From: JBJHDF01 sp050486405
GTDB lineage: Bacteria > Pseudomonadota > Gammaproteobacteria > Pseudomonadales > Cellvibrionaceae
Direction: 5' to 3'
DNA: 19,908 nucleotides
Assembly (NCBI GenBank): GCA_050486405.1
Contig: JBJHDF010000041.1
Span: 1 to 19,908, forward strand
Shown in pieces: positions 7,399 to 14,255 of this stretch (the stretch's first letter is position 1; each line of letters starts with the position of its first letter). The position numbers were made by a program, and so were the translations under genes. The notes below the pieces were generated by a model that ran no database searches, was not told the origin of the DNA, and was given only the letters and a program-made list of their open reading frames with translations.

Positions 7399-8543
7399 TG
7401 ATCGTGCGTCTCCGCCAATTGCTGCTGCCGCTGCTTCTGGCCTGCTGTCCGCTGGCCCTGGCTGGCGACCAGGCCGACTACCAGGAGCGGCTGCAGCAGG
7501 TACAGCGCAACATCGCCCAGTTGCAACGCGAGCTGCAACAGGCGCGCAGCAGCCGCAGCGAACTGGAAAACGCCCTGACCCTGTCCGAGGAGCGCATCGC
7601 CGAGTTGCAGGCAGAAATCGAAGCCACCGAGCGCCGCCTGCGCCAGCAGGCGGAAGAACTGCAGCAGCTGCGGGAGGAGCGCCAGCGCCTCAACGACGCC
7701 CGGGATCAACAGCGGCTGCGCATGGGCGATGAAATGCGGGCCGCCTATCTGCTGGGACAGCAAAGCCATCTGGCGCTGCTGCTGAATCAGGAGTCACCGG
7801 AGCGGGTATCCCGCCTGCTGCGCTACCACGACTATATTCTCGCCGACCGCCGGGCGCGCATCGACAGCTACCTGACCACCCTGAATCGCCTGGAGCACCT
7901 GGAGACCGAAATCGCCACTGCCACCACCACTCTGGAACGCGAGCAGTCGCGTCTGCAGACCAGCCACCGGCAACTGAGCCAGCGCCAGGACGAGCGTCAA
8001 CAGGCGCTGGCCCGGCTCAACGCCGAAATCACCGAGGGCGACCAACAGTTGGCGAAATTCACCGCCGACCGGGAACAGTTGCAAAGCCTGCTCGACGAAA
8101 TCGACCGCACCATGGCCAGCGCCCCCCTGCCGGGTGACGACCGCCCCTTCGCCAGCCTGCGCGGTCAGTTGCCCTGGCCCGCTCGGGGACAGTTGCAGCA
8201 CCGCTTCGGCAGCGCCCGGGCGGGCGGCCAGATGCAGTGGAACGGCTGGTATATCCGCGCCGAAGCCGGCGACACTGTGCGAGCCGTACACCGGGGCCGG
8301 GTGATTTTTTCCGACTATTTTCGCAGCCACGGCCTGCTGATCATTCTCGACCACGGCGATGGCTACATGAGCCTCTATGCCCACAACCAGGCGCTGCTCA
8401 AGGAAGCCGGCGAGTGGGTGAGTGCCGGCGAAGCCATCGCCCGCATCGGCAATACCGGTGGCCAGGAACAGGCCGGCCTCTACTTCGAAATCCGTCATAA
8501 GGGCACTCCGGCCAACCCCGCCACCTGGCTGGCCAGAGCCTGA
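7398..8543 (+). CDS. envC: EnvC-type murein hydrolase activator (degenerate LytM/M23 domain)
   Basis: EnvC is a periplasmic division protein that activates the AmiA/AmiB amidases at the septum through the FtsEX complex. The 381-residue product begins with a signal peptide (residues 1-22, cleavage near ALA-GD). Long charged coiled coils rich in Gln, Glu and Arg follow (about 25-110 and 150-235), then a C-terminal LytM domain (about 262-375). The zinc site is degenerate: the usual HxGxD segment reads WNGWYIRA, and the HxH position reads YFEIRHKG. This matches regulatory EnvC rather than an active M23 endopeptidase. The ATG at 7398 overlaps the gpmI stop by one base; a GTG directly before it at 7395 is a possible alternative. 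Linkage to gpmI and ctp is the common gammaproteobacterial arrangement. Confidence 0.93.
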   Translation: MIVRLRQLLLPLLLACCPLALAGDQADYQERLQQVQRNIAQLQRELQQARSSRSELENALTLSEERIAELQAEIEATERRLRQQAEELQQLREERQRLNDARDQQRLRMGDEMRAAYLLGQQSHLALLLNQESPERVSRLLRYHDYILADRRARIDSYLTTLNRLEHLETEIATATTTLEREQSRLQTSHRQLSQRQDERQQALARLNAEITEGDQQLAKFTADREQLQSLLDEIDRTMASAPLPGDDRPFASLRGQLPWPARGQLQHRFGSARAGGQMQWNGWYIRAEAGDTVRAVHRGRVIFSDYFRSHGLLIILDHGDGYMSLYAHNQALLKEAGEWVSAGEAIARIGNTGGQEQAGLYFEIRHKGTPANPATWLARA

Positions 8544-8578
8544 GCATCATCCGCCGCCTGAACAACGGCGCTATTGGC

Positions 8579-8608
8579 CTGTCAAATTACTGCGGTTTGG
8601 CCTATTGT
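8579..8608 (+). promoter_or_regulatory. Candidate sigma70 promoter for ctp-yibQ
   Basis: CTGTCA (8579-8584; 4 of 6) and TATTGT (8603-8608; 4 of 6) are spaced by 18 bases in the 119-base gap between envC and ctp. The match is moderate. Confidence 0.35.
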
Positions 8609-8662
8609 AAGGGTCTGTCTGCATAAACCCCTCGAACTGATCGTTCCCCAGGAGCCCGTTAC

Positions 8663-10039
8663 ATGCGCCACTATGTTCGTCTGATTCTGCTGCTCGGCGC
8701 AGCGCTCTGGATTGCCGTCAGCGTAGCCCAGGAGGGCGATACCGCAGCCTCGGACAGCGCCAGGGGCCTGCTGCCCCTGGAAGAGTTACGCACCTTTACC
8801 CGCGTATACGACCACATTCGCAGCAGTTACGTCGAAGAGATCAGCGACGCCCAGTTGCTGGAGTACGCCATCAAGGGCATGCTCTCGGAGCTGGACCCCC
8901 ACTCTTCCTATCTGGACACCCAGGCCTACGGCAATCTGCAAATACATACCTCCGGTGAATTTGGCGGCTTGGGCATCGAAGTGGGCATGGAAAACGGTTT
9001 TGTCCGCGTCATAGCACCCATCGACGACACCCCGGCCTACCACGGCGGTGTCCAGGCCGGGGATCTGATTATCCGCCTGGACGACACACCGGTAAAAGGC
9101 ATGACCCTCAACGAAGCCATACAGATGATGCGGGGGCCAAAGGGCAGCAAGATCACCCTGACCATTGTCCGGGACGGCGTGGACCAGCCCTTTGAACTGG
9201 AACTGGAACGCGACATCATCCAGGTGCGCAGCGTGCGCATACGCCCCATTCAGGACGACTACCTGTATATTCGCATCGCCCAATTTCAGGTCAATACCGG
9301 TCGCGACATGTCCCGGCAACTGACCGAGCAGCTGCGCGCCAACCCCGACACCAAGGGCATAATCCTGGATCTGCGCAATAACCCCGGCGGCGTACTGCAA
9401 GCCTCGGTGGAAGTAGCCGACGCTTTTCTCGACGGTGGTCTGGTGGTCTACACCGAAGGCCGCATGCCCAACAGTGAAATTCGCTACCGCGCCAGCGCTG
9501 GCGACGTCACCGGCGGGCTGCCTCTGGTGGTGTTGATCAACGACGGCTCCGCCTCGGCCTCGGAAATCGTTGCCGGCGCCCTGCAGGATAACGACCGAGC
9601 CCTGCTGCTGGGCACTCGCACCTTTGGCAAGGGTTCGGTGCAATCGGTCATTCCCATCACCGACGACCGGGCCATCAAACTGACCACGGCGCTCTACCTC
9701 ACCCCCGGTGGCCGCTCCATCCAGGCCCAGGGCATAGTGCCGGATGTCACCGTGGAGCGGGCCAGAGTTACCGCCATCCCCAGCCGGGCAAGACCCACCG
9801 AGGCAGACCTGGCGCGACATCTCACCAGCGGCGACGACACGGCCGGCAGTCGCAGCCAACGGCAGCGGGAAAGTGACGCCAGTACCAGCCTGCTGCAGGA
9901 GGACAATCAACTCTACGAAGCAGTCAACCTGCTCAGGGGCCTGAACATCTTCCGCCAGCAACAGGCGCGCCTGACCCAACTGGCGGACCAGGGGGAAAGC
10001 AAATCCCGGGGTGACTCTGGAAACAGCCAGCGGCACTGA
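8663..10039 (+). CDS. ctpA: Carboxy-terminal processing protease, S41 family with PDZ domain
   Basis: CtpA-type serine proteases trim or degrade periplasmic proteins from the C-terminus. Known Gram-negative members act on cell-wall hydrolases. The 458-residue product has a signal peptide (residues 1-22, cleavage after SVA), a PDZ domain at about 90-180 (GEFGGLGIEV to GPKGSKITLTIVRDG) and an S41 domain from about 195. The serine-lysine dyad is clear: Ser298 in GSASASE, Lys323 and Gln327 in FGKGSVQ. The 25-residue Ser-Lys spacing equals that of characterised CtpB. AGGAG lies 8 bases before the ATG. The region after about residue 370 is a low-complexity Arg/Ser/Gln-rich tail. Its 3' end overlaps or abuts the next gene. 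The symbol reflects family resemblance. Confidence 0.94.
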   Translation: MRHYVRLILLLGAALWIAVSVAQEGDTAASDSARGLLPLEELRTFTRVYDHIRSSYVEEISDAQLLEYAIKGMLSELDPHSSYLDTQAYGNLQIHTSGEFGGLGIEVGMENGFVRVIAPIDDTPAYHGGVQAGDLIIRLDDTPVKGMTLNEAIQMMRGPKGSKITLTIVRDGVDQPFELELERDIIQVRSVRIRPIQDDYLYIRIAQFQVNTGRDMSRQLTEQLRANPDTKGIILDLRNNPGGVLQASVEVADAFLDGGLVVYTEGRMPNSEIRYRASAGDVTGGLPLVVLINDGSASASEIVAGALQDNDRALLLGTRTFGKGSVQSVIPITDDRAIKLTTALYLTPGGRSIQAQGIVPDVTVERARVTAIPSRARPTEADLARHLTSGDDTAGSRSQRQRESDASTSLLQEDNQLYEAVNLLRGLNIFRQQQARLTQLADQGESKSRGDSGNSQRH

Positions 10040-10853
10040 CCCCGTGCACGGACGCTGTCTGCTGCTATTGCTGGCGCTGGGTTGCCTGTGCTCCCCGGCC
10101 CTGGGGCAACCCCAGGGCTACCTCGCCATCATCATCGACGATATCGGCTACAACGCCCCTCTGGGGCAAGCCGCTGCGCAACTGCCAGGCGACTTCACCC
10201 TGGCGGTGCTGCCGTTCACACCCCATGGCGTTGCCCTAGCCCAGTTGGGCCACCGACAGGGCAAGGAAATCATGCTGCATATCCCCATGAGCAACAGCCG
10301 CAATATTGCCGAGGACCCCGGCACCCTGGATGCCGACATGGATCGGCAGACGTTTCTCGACACCCTGATTCAGGGCCTGGAGGAAATTCCACACCTGGCC
10401 GGCGCCAACAATCATATGGGCAGCCTACTCACTGAGCAGAGCCAACCCATGCACTGGCTGATGGCAGAGCTGGCCCAGCGCCACCTCTATTTTGTGGACA
10501 GCCGCACCAGCGCCGACAGTGTGGCGCTGGATGTGGCCCGGCTGTACGGCCTGCCCAGTCTCAAGCGCGACGTGTTTCTCGACAACCAACGGCAACCCGA
10601 GCACATTCTCGCGCAGTTGGATGCCGCCATAGAGCTGGCCCAAACACAGGGCTACGCCCTGGCCATAGGCCACCCCTACCCGGAAACACTGGCGGTGCTG
10701 CAAGAAGCTCCCGAACACCTGGCCGCCGCTGGCGTTGAGTTGGTGTTCGCATCGGCACTGCTGGAGCAGTTTTCACCAGCGCGGGCAGAGCGGGAAACTT
10801 TTTATCGCCGCAGGGCTCCAACCGACCAAACGCATCGTAAATCGGTGGAATGA
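10011..10853 (+). CDS. yibQ: YibQ-type divergent polysaccharide deacetylase
   Basis: This periplasmic protein of the divergent polysaccharide deacetylase family (formerly DUF610) has a NodB-like barrel of unproven substrate. Motifs in order: IIIDDIGY (the Asp pair of the metal site), VLPFTPHG, IMLHIPM, GANNHMGSLLTE, YFVDSRTSADS, KRDVFLDN and AIGHPYPETLAVL. All are close to E. coli YibQ. Two starts are possible. GTG at 10011 overlaps ctp by 29 bases and has a GGGGGAAAG-like ribosome site upstream. GTG at 10044, four bases after the ctp stop, would place the hydrophobic signal peptide (CLLLLLALGCLCSPALG) right at the N-terminus. I annotate the longer form, but the shorter is equally plausible. 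Linkage to envC and ctp suggests a cell-envelope role. Confidence 0.9.
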   Translation: MTLETASGTDPVHGRCLLLLLALGCLCSPALGQPQGYLAIIIDDIGYNAPLGQAAAQLPGDFTLAVLPFTPHGVALAQLGHRQGKEIMLHIPMSNSRNIAEDPGTLDADMDRQTFLDTLIQGLEEIPHLAGANNHMGSLLTEQSQPMHWLMAELAQRHLYFVDSRTSADSVALDVARLYGLPSLKRDVFLDNQRQPEHILAQLDAAIELAQTQGYALAIGHPYPETLAVLQEAPEHLAAAGVELVFASALLEQFSPARAERETFYRRRAPTDQTHRKSVE

Positions 10854-10888
10854 GGCGCCAAAATTCGCCGCATATCACAGTTTTTTAG

Positions 10889-10894
10889 TACAAT
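10889..10894 (+). promoter_or_regulatory. Candidate -10 box upstream of the small conserved ORF
   Basis: TACAAT matches 5 of 6 of the -10 consensus. No good -35 hexamer stands at 16-18 bases; TTCGCC at 10864-10869 is 19 bases away and weak. It would give a leader of about 110 bases before the ATG at 11013. Confidence 0.3.
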
Positions 10895-11012
10895 GCGTGA
10901 CAAGCCGATCCAGATGCAGTTATATGCTGTGTGAGGCAGTTTGTTGCGCTGCCGCAGCGACTGTCGGCAAGATTTGATTAGTGAGATATGATGACAAGGG
11001 ACGGACTGAACT

Positions 11013-11234
11013 ATGATTGACAATCGAACCGGAGAAGAGGGCAAAGTGCCCCCGCGCCACGGCCGCTTCCACCAGAAAGACGGCTACTGGTACTACTCAA
11101 CCCGGGAGGGCGTTGACATAGGCCCTTTCGATTCTCGCGCCGACGCGGAGGACGGCCTGGGTGAGTTTATCGACTTTATCTGCGCCGCCGAACCCAATAT
11201 CGTGGAGATTCTCGCGCAGTACCGGGCTGCCTGA
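11013..11234 (+). CDS. Small acidic protein of unknown function, possibly DUF6316-like
   Basis: The 73-residue product is predicted soluble, with no signal peptide or membrane segment. Its centre reads RFHQKDGYWYYSTREGVDIGPFDSRADAEDGLGEFI. The pattern of aromatic strand, TREG turn, then GPF followed by an acidic helix recalls small beta-beta-alpha proteins annotated in gammaproteobacteria as DUF6316; I recall this family only by pattern. The C-terminal part (FICAAEPNIVEILAQYRAA) looks helical. An AAGGGACGG stretch upstream could serve as a ribosome site, though its spacing is long. It stands alone between yibQ and the convergent hisF, 36 bases from the hisF stop, with its own candidate promoter. 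Codon use looks normal for the region, so it is probably real. Function unknown. Confidence 0.7.
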   Translation: MIDNRTGEEGKVPPRHGRFHQKDGYWYYSTREGVDIGPFDSRADAEDGLGEFIDFICAAEPNIVEILAQYRAA

Positions 11235-11270
11235 TCAGTTCGCTGGATCTGCCAGACATCCCACCCCGGG

Positions 11271-12044
11271 TCAGAGCCGCACCTCCACCCCGCGCTCGGC
11301 CATGTAACGCTTGGCCTCGGGCACCGAGTATTCCCCAAAGTGAAAGATGCTGGCGGCCAGTACGGCGTCGGCACGCCCTTCCACCACACCATCCACCAGG
11401 TGCTGCAGATTGCCCACGCCACCGGAGGCGATCACCGGCACCGGCACGGCATCGCTGATGGCGCGGGTGAGCTTCAGATCAAAACCGTTTTTGGTACCGT
11501 CGCGATCCATGCTGGTGAGCAGTATTTCGCCGGCGCCGTAGTCCGCCATGCGCGCGGCCCAGGCCACCGCGTCTATGCCGGTGGGCTTGCGCCCGCCGTG
11601 GGTGAAAATCTCCCAGCGCAAAGACTCACCCTCGGCGCTGACCTGCTTGGCGTCAATGGCTACTACAATACACTGGGCGCCAAAGCGGTCGGAAGCCGCC
11701 TTGACGAACTCCGGATTGGCCACCGCCGCCGAGTTGATACCCACCTTGTCGGCGCCGGCGTTGAGCAGGGTGCGGATATCCTCGATCTTGCGGATGCCGC
11801 CGCCCACGGTGAGGGGAATGAATACCTCGGCGGCAATCTGTTCCACCGTGTGCACGGTGGTGTCGCGCCCCTGGTGGCTGGCGGTGATGTCGAGAAAGGT
11901 GATCTCATCGGCGCCCTCGGCGTTGTAGCGCTTGGCCACCTCCACCGGGTCGCCGGCGTCCCGGATATCGACAAACTGCACGCCCTTGACCACGCGACCG
12001 TTGTCCACGTCCAGGCAGGGAATGATGCGCTTGGCCAGGCCCAT
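11271..12044 (-). CDS. hisF: Imidazole glycerol phosphate synthase, cyclase subunit HisF
   Basis: HisF uses ammonia channelled from HisH to convert PRFAR into imidazole glycerol phosphate and AICAR, linking histidine and purine synthesis. The 257-residue product is of normal length and opens with MGLAKRIIPCLDVDNGRVVKG, where the Asp of CLDVD is the catalytic Asp11-equivalent. Other barrel signatures are FLDITAS, VGGGIRKIEDI, ADKVGINSAAV, VVAIDAK, GAGEILLTSMDRDGTKNGFD (second catalytic Asp) and PVIASGGVGN. The start is the ATG at 12042-12044: AGGAG in the end of hisA lies 7 bases upstream. The open frame continues to 12107, but only as overlap with hisA. One base separates hisA and hisF, so coupling is near certain. 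Confidence 0.98.
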   Translation of the reverse strand: MGLAKRIIPCLDVDNGRVVKGVQFVDIRDAGDPVEVAKRYNAEGADEITFLDITASHQGRDTTVHTVEQIAAEVFIPLTVGGGIRKIEDIRTLLNAGADKVGINSAAVANPEFVKAASDRFGAQCIVVAIDAKQVSAEGESLRWEIFTHGGRKPTGIDAVAWAARMADYGAGEILLTSMDRDGTKNGFDLKLTRAISDAVPVPVIASGGVGNLQHLVDGVVEGRADAVLAASIFHFGEYSVPEAKRYMAERGVEVRL

Positions 12045-12045
12045 A

Positions 12046-12801
12046 TTAGCGCTCCTGCTCCTGCTCTTGCTCCCGGGCGTCGCACCAGGCCTGGGCCTCG
12101 GCGACATCGAGGGTGCCTTCGTAGATGGCGCGCCCGGTGATGGCGCCGCAGATGCCCTCGGCGGACACCTGTTGCAGCGCCTTGATATCGTTCATGTCGG
12201 TGATGCCGCCGGAGGCGATGACCGGAATACTGGACGCCCGGGCCATGGCCAGGGTAGCCTCGACATTGACGCCCTGCATCATGCCATCCCGGGCGATATC
12301 GGTGTAAACGATGGCGCTGACACCGTCCTGCTCGAACTGCCTGGCAAGGTCGGTGGCCTTGACCTGGGACACTTCGGCCCAGCCGTCGGTGGCCACCAGG
12401 CCATCCTTCGCGTCCAGGCCGACGATGATATGGCCAGCGAACTCACGGCATATCTGACCGACAAAGGCGGGCTCTTTCACTGCCTTGGTGCCGATGATCA
12501 CGTACTGCACACCGGCGTCCAGGTAGTGCCGGATGGTGTCGGCACTGCGGATGCCGCCGCCAATCTGAATGGGCAGTGTCGGGTAGGCTCTGGCAATGGC
12601 GGTGACCACCTCGCCGTTGACCGGCTTGCCGGCGAAGGCGCCGTTCAGGTCCACCAGATGCAGACGCCGACAACCGGCGTCCACCCAGCGTTTGGCCACC
12701 GCCACCGGGTCGTCGGAGAAGACCGTGGAGTCGTCCATCAGGCCCTGGCGCAGGCGCACGCACTGGCCGTCTTTCAAATCAATGGCGGGGATAATCAGCA
12801 T
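12046..12801 (-). CDS. hisA: HisA, ProFAR isomerase
   Basis: HisA catalyses the Amadori rearrangement of ProFAR to PRFAR in histidine synthesis. It is a 251-residue half-repeated TIM barrel. Visible motifs: MLIIPAIDLKDGQCVRL with catalytic Asp8, RLHLVDLNGAF, IQIGGGIRS, YVIIGTKAVKEP, IIVGLDAKDG (second catalytic Asp region), IVYTDIARDGMMQG, PVIASGGI and GAITGRAIYEGTL. The C-terminus ends in an unusual charged tail, REQEQEQER, encoded by a hexamer repeat. It lies between hisH and hisF on the minus strand. A long palindrome sits 30 bases upstream of its start, and no strong Shine-Dalgarno is visible (GAGA at most), so expression may depend on translation from hisH. Confidence 0.98.
   Translation of the reverse strand: MLIIPAIDLKDGQCVRLRQGLMDDSTVFSDDPVAVAKRWVDAGCRRLHLVDLNGAFAGKPVNGEVVTAIARAYPTLPIQIGGGIRSADTIRHYLDAGVQYVIIGTKAVKEPAFVGQICREFAGHIIVGLDAKDGLVATDGWAEVSQVKATDLARQFEQDGVSAIVYTDIARDGMMQGVNVEATLAMARASSIPVIASGGITDMNDIKALQQVSAEGICGAITGRAIYEGTLDVAEAQAWCDAREQEQEQER
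12050..12073 (-). repeat. Four imperfect GGAGCA hexamers at the hisA 3' end
   Basis: On the minus strand the units are GGAGCA, AGAGCA, GGAGCA and GGAGCG, ending just before the hisA stop. They encode the EQEQE-type tail of HisA, and the last unit supplies the AGGAG ribosome site of hisF (12056-12052). Slippage by one unit would keep the HisA frame. Confidence 0.75.
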
Positions 12802-12830
12802 GTCTGTCGTCTCGATTCAAACTTACGAGC

Positions 12831-12883
12831 GAGATGTGATCATGGGGTCAGAGTCAATGACTCTGACCCCATGATCACATCTC
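12831..12883. repeat. Perfect 53-base palindrome (26-base arms, 1-base centre), REP-like, within the his operon
   Basis: The arm 12831-12856 is the exact reverse complement of 12858-12883, centred on the A at 12857. The inner part of each arm reads GGGGTCAGAGTCA. The outer 13 bases of the right arm cover the last codons and the stop of hisH. It resembles palindromes of the GGGGTCAGAGT type that I recall near REP-associated tyrosine transposases (RAYT/Y1) in gammaproteobacteria; this link is from memory. As RNA it would form a 26-pair hairpin between hisH and hisA. No T-run follows in the his direction, so it is not a canonical terminator. Confidence 0.85.
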
Positions 12884-13519
12884 CCACTGCACAAAATTCT
12901 TCAGCAATTGCAAACCTGCCGTGTGGCTTTTTTCCGGGTGAAACTGCACGGCGAACAGGTTGTCCCGGGCCAGAGCCGCGGCGAAGGGCACGTGGTACTG
13001 GCAGGTACCGGCCACCTGTTCCGCTGCCGCCGACTCCACATAGTAACTGTGTACAAAGTAAAAGCGGCTGTCCTGGGCAATGCCGGCCCACAGGGGGTGA
13101 TCGTTGTGCTGCACCTGGTTCCAGCCCATGTGCGGCACCTTCATGGGTTCGCCGCGCTCATCCAGCAGCTGCTCGCCGAAAAAACGCACCCGACCGGGCA
13201 GTATGCCCAGGCAATCCACGCCGCCATTTTCCTCGCTGCTGTCCATCAGTGCCTGCATGCCCACACAGATGGCCAGCACCGGCTTGCCCTGGGCCAGTTG
13301 CGCTTTCAGCAACTGGCCGAAACCCAGCCGGTTGATCTCGGCCATGCAGTCGCGGATGGCGCCCACCCCGGGAAAGACCACGCGATCGGCATCGTGTACC
13401 CGCTGCGGGTCGGCGGTGATGATCACCTCGGCGTCGGGTGCCACGTGGCTGAGGGCGCTGGCAGCGGAATGCAGATTGCCCATGCCGTAGTCGATCACGG
13501 CAACGGTTTGTTTACTCAT
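12875..13519 (-). CDS. hisH: Imidazole glycerol phosphate synthase, glutamine amidotransferase subunit HisH
   Basis: HisH hydrolyses glutamine and delivers ammonia to HisF. The 214-residue class I amidotransferase has VAVIDYGMGNLHS at the N-terminus, VVFPGVGA, the oxyanion and nucleophile motif with Cys85 in AICVGMQAL, KVPHMGWNQV, YFVHSYYV, and the His194/Glu196 pair in QFHPEKSH. The C-terminus ends NFVQWEM; its last codons and TGA stop lie inside the 53-base palindrome, so the element may have set or reshaped the extreme C-terminus without harming the core. The ATG at 13519 has only a weak ribosome site. It follows hisB after 24 bases, consistent with one operon. Confidence 0.98.
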   Translation of the reverse strand: MSKQTVAVIDYGMGNLHSAASALSHVAPDAEVIITADPQRVHDADRVVFPGVGAIRDCMAEINRLGFGQLLKAQLAQGKPVLAICVGMQALMDSSEENGGVDCLGILPGRVRFFGEQLLDERGEPMKVPHMGWNQVQHNDHPLWAGIAQDSRFYFVHSYYVESAAAEQVAGTCQYHVPFAAALARDNLFAVQFHPEKSHTAGLQLLKNFVQWEM

Positions 13520-13543
13520 AGAAAATCGTCGCGATAACAGGGT

Positions 13544-14137
13544 TTACAGCGAACCTTTGGTGGACGGCATGACGCCCGCCATACGCGGGTCCGGCTCCAT
13601 GGCCATGCGCAGCGCCCGGCCAAAGGCCTTGAACACGGTTTCGATCTGGTGGTGGGCGTTGTGCCCGCGCAGATTGTCGATGTGCAGGGTCACCTGGGCG
13701 TGGTTGACGAAGCCCTGGAAAAATTCCCAGAACAGTTCGGTATCGAACTGGCCCACCCGCTTCTGGGTGAAGGGCACTTCCATGATCAGCCCGGGCCGGC
13801 CGGAAAAGTCGATCACCACCCGGGACAAAGCCTCGTCCAGGGGCACATAGGCGTGACCGTAGCGACGGATGCCCTTCTTGTCGCCCAGGGCCTTGGCAAT
13901 GGCCTGTCCCAGGGTGATGCCGATATCCTCGACACTGTGGTGGTCGTCGATGTGGGTGTCGCCGTCGCAGCGAATGTCCATATCGATCATGCCATGACGG
14001 GCGATCTGGTCCATCATGTGTTCCAAAAAGGGCACGCCGGTGTTGAACACGCCCTTGCCGCCGCCGTCCAGATTGACACTGACGTAGATGCGGGTCTCCA
14101 GAGTGTTGCGGGTGACTTGGGCGGTGCGATCGGGCAT
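13544..14137 (-). CDS. hisB: Imidazoleglycerol-phosphate dehydratase
   Basis: This is a monofunctional Mn-dependent dehydratase converting imidazole glycerol phosphate to imidazole acetol phosphate. Its 197 residues match the usual length and it lacks the phosphatase domain of the enterobacterial fusion. Motifs: LDGGGKGVFNTGVPFLEHMMDQIARHG, the metal-binding DDHHSVEDIGITLGQA, RYGHAYVPLDEALSRVVIDFSGRP, and GHNAHHQIETVFKAFGRALRMA. The start is ATG at 14137 (MPDRTAQV); the open frame extends upstream to 14296 but would include the promoter and a non-conserved leader. It is the first gene of the local his block, with a consensus -10 just upstream. It diverges from the glycosyltransferase operon. 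Confidence 0.98.
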   Translation of the reverse strand: MPDRTAQVTRNTLETRIYVSVNLDGGGKGVFNTGVPFLEHMMDQIARHGMIDMDIRCDGDTHIDDHHSVEDIGITLGQAIAKALGDKKGIRRYGHAYVPLDEALSRVVIDFSGRPGLIMEVPFTQKRVGQFDTELFWEFFQGFVNHAQVTLHIDNLRGHNAHHQIETVFKAFGRALRMAMEPDPRMAGVMPSTKGSL

Positions 14138-14161
14138 GGGTGTCTCCGGCCTAAAGCGGCG

Positions 14162-14190
14162 ATTATAACCAGAAGCCACCTCACAAACTA
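14162..14190 (-). promoter_or_regulatory. Candidate promoter for hisB-hisH-hisA-hisF
   Basis: A perfect TATAAT (14167-14162 on the minus strand) has a weak TAGTTT -35-like hexamer 17 bases upstream (14190-14185). Transcription would start near 14155, giving a short leader to hisB. No histidine-rich leader peptide is visible, so classical attenuation is not supported. Confidence 0.5.
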
Positions 14191-14202
14191 CTGCGTGCAC
14201 GG

Positions 14203-14231
14203 CTGGCGGCGCCCTGGATGCCGGGTATAAT
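14203..14231 (+). promoter_or_regulatory. Candidate promoter for the glycosyltransferase operon
   Basis: TATAAT at 14226-14231 is a perfect -10. CTGGCG at 14203-14208 is a weak -35 at 17 bases. It diverges from the hisB promoter about 60 bases away. Confidence 0.45.
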
Positions 14232-14249
14232 GCCTGCTTTTTGGCAGGC
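14232..14249 (+). promoter_or_regulatory. Hairpin at the 5' end of the glycosyltransferase mRNA overlapping the ribosome site
   Basis: GCCTGC (14232-14237) pairs with GCAGGC (14244-14249) around a TTTTTG loop. It begins directly after the -10 box and ends 6 bases before the ATG at 14256. The best Shine-Dalgarno-like AGG (14246-14248) lies in the 3' arm. Depending on the exact transcript start, the 5' arm may be only partly transcribed. Confidence 0.35.
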
Positions 14250-14255
14250 CAAGGC

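Noticed and set aside
8786..10036. 416-codon minus-strand frame opposite ctp
   Set aside because: It is a shadow frame. The plus strand encodes a complete S41 protease with its serine-lysine dyad.
10881..10886. Six-T run after yibQ as a Rho-independent terminator
   Set aside because: The only nearby stem (GGCG/CGCC around 10854-10869) is four pairs long and not adjacent to the T-run.
11340..13335. Plus-strand frames of 266 and 467 codons opposite hisF, hisA and hisH
   Set aside because: They show no recognisable domains and are explained by the coding bias of the minus-strand his genes.
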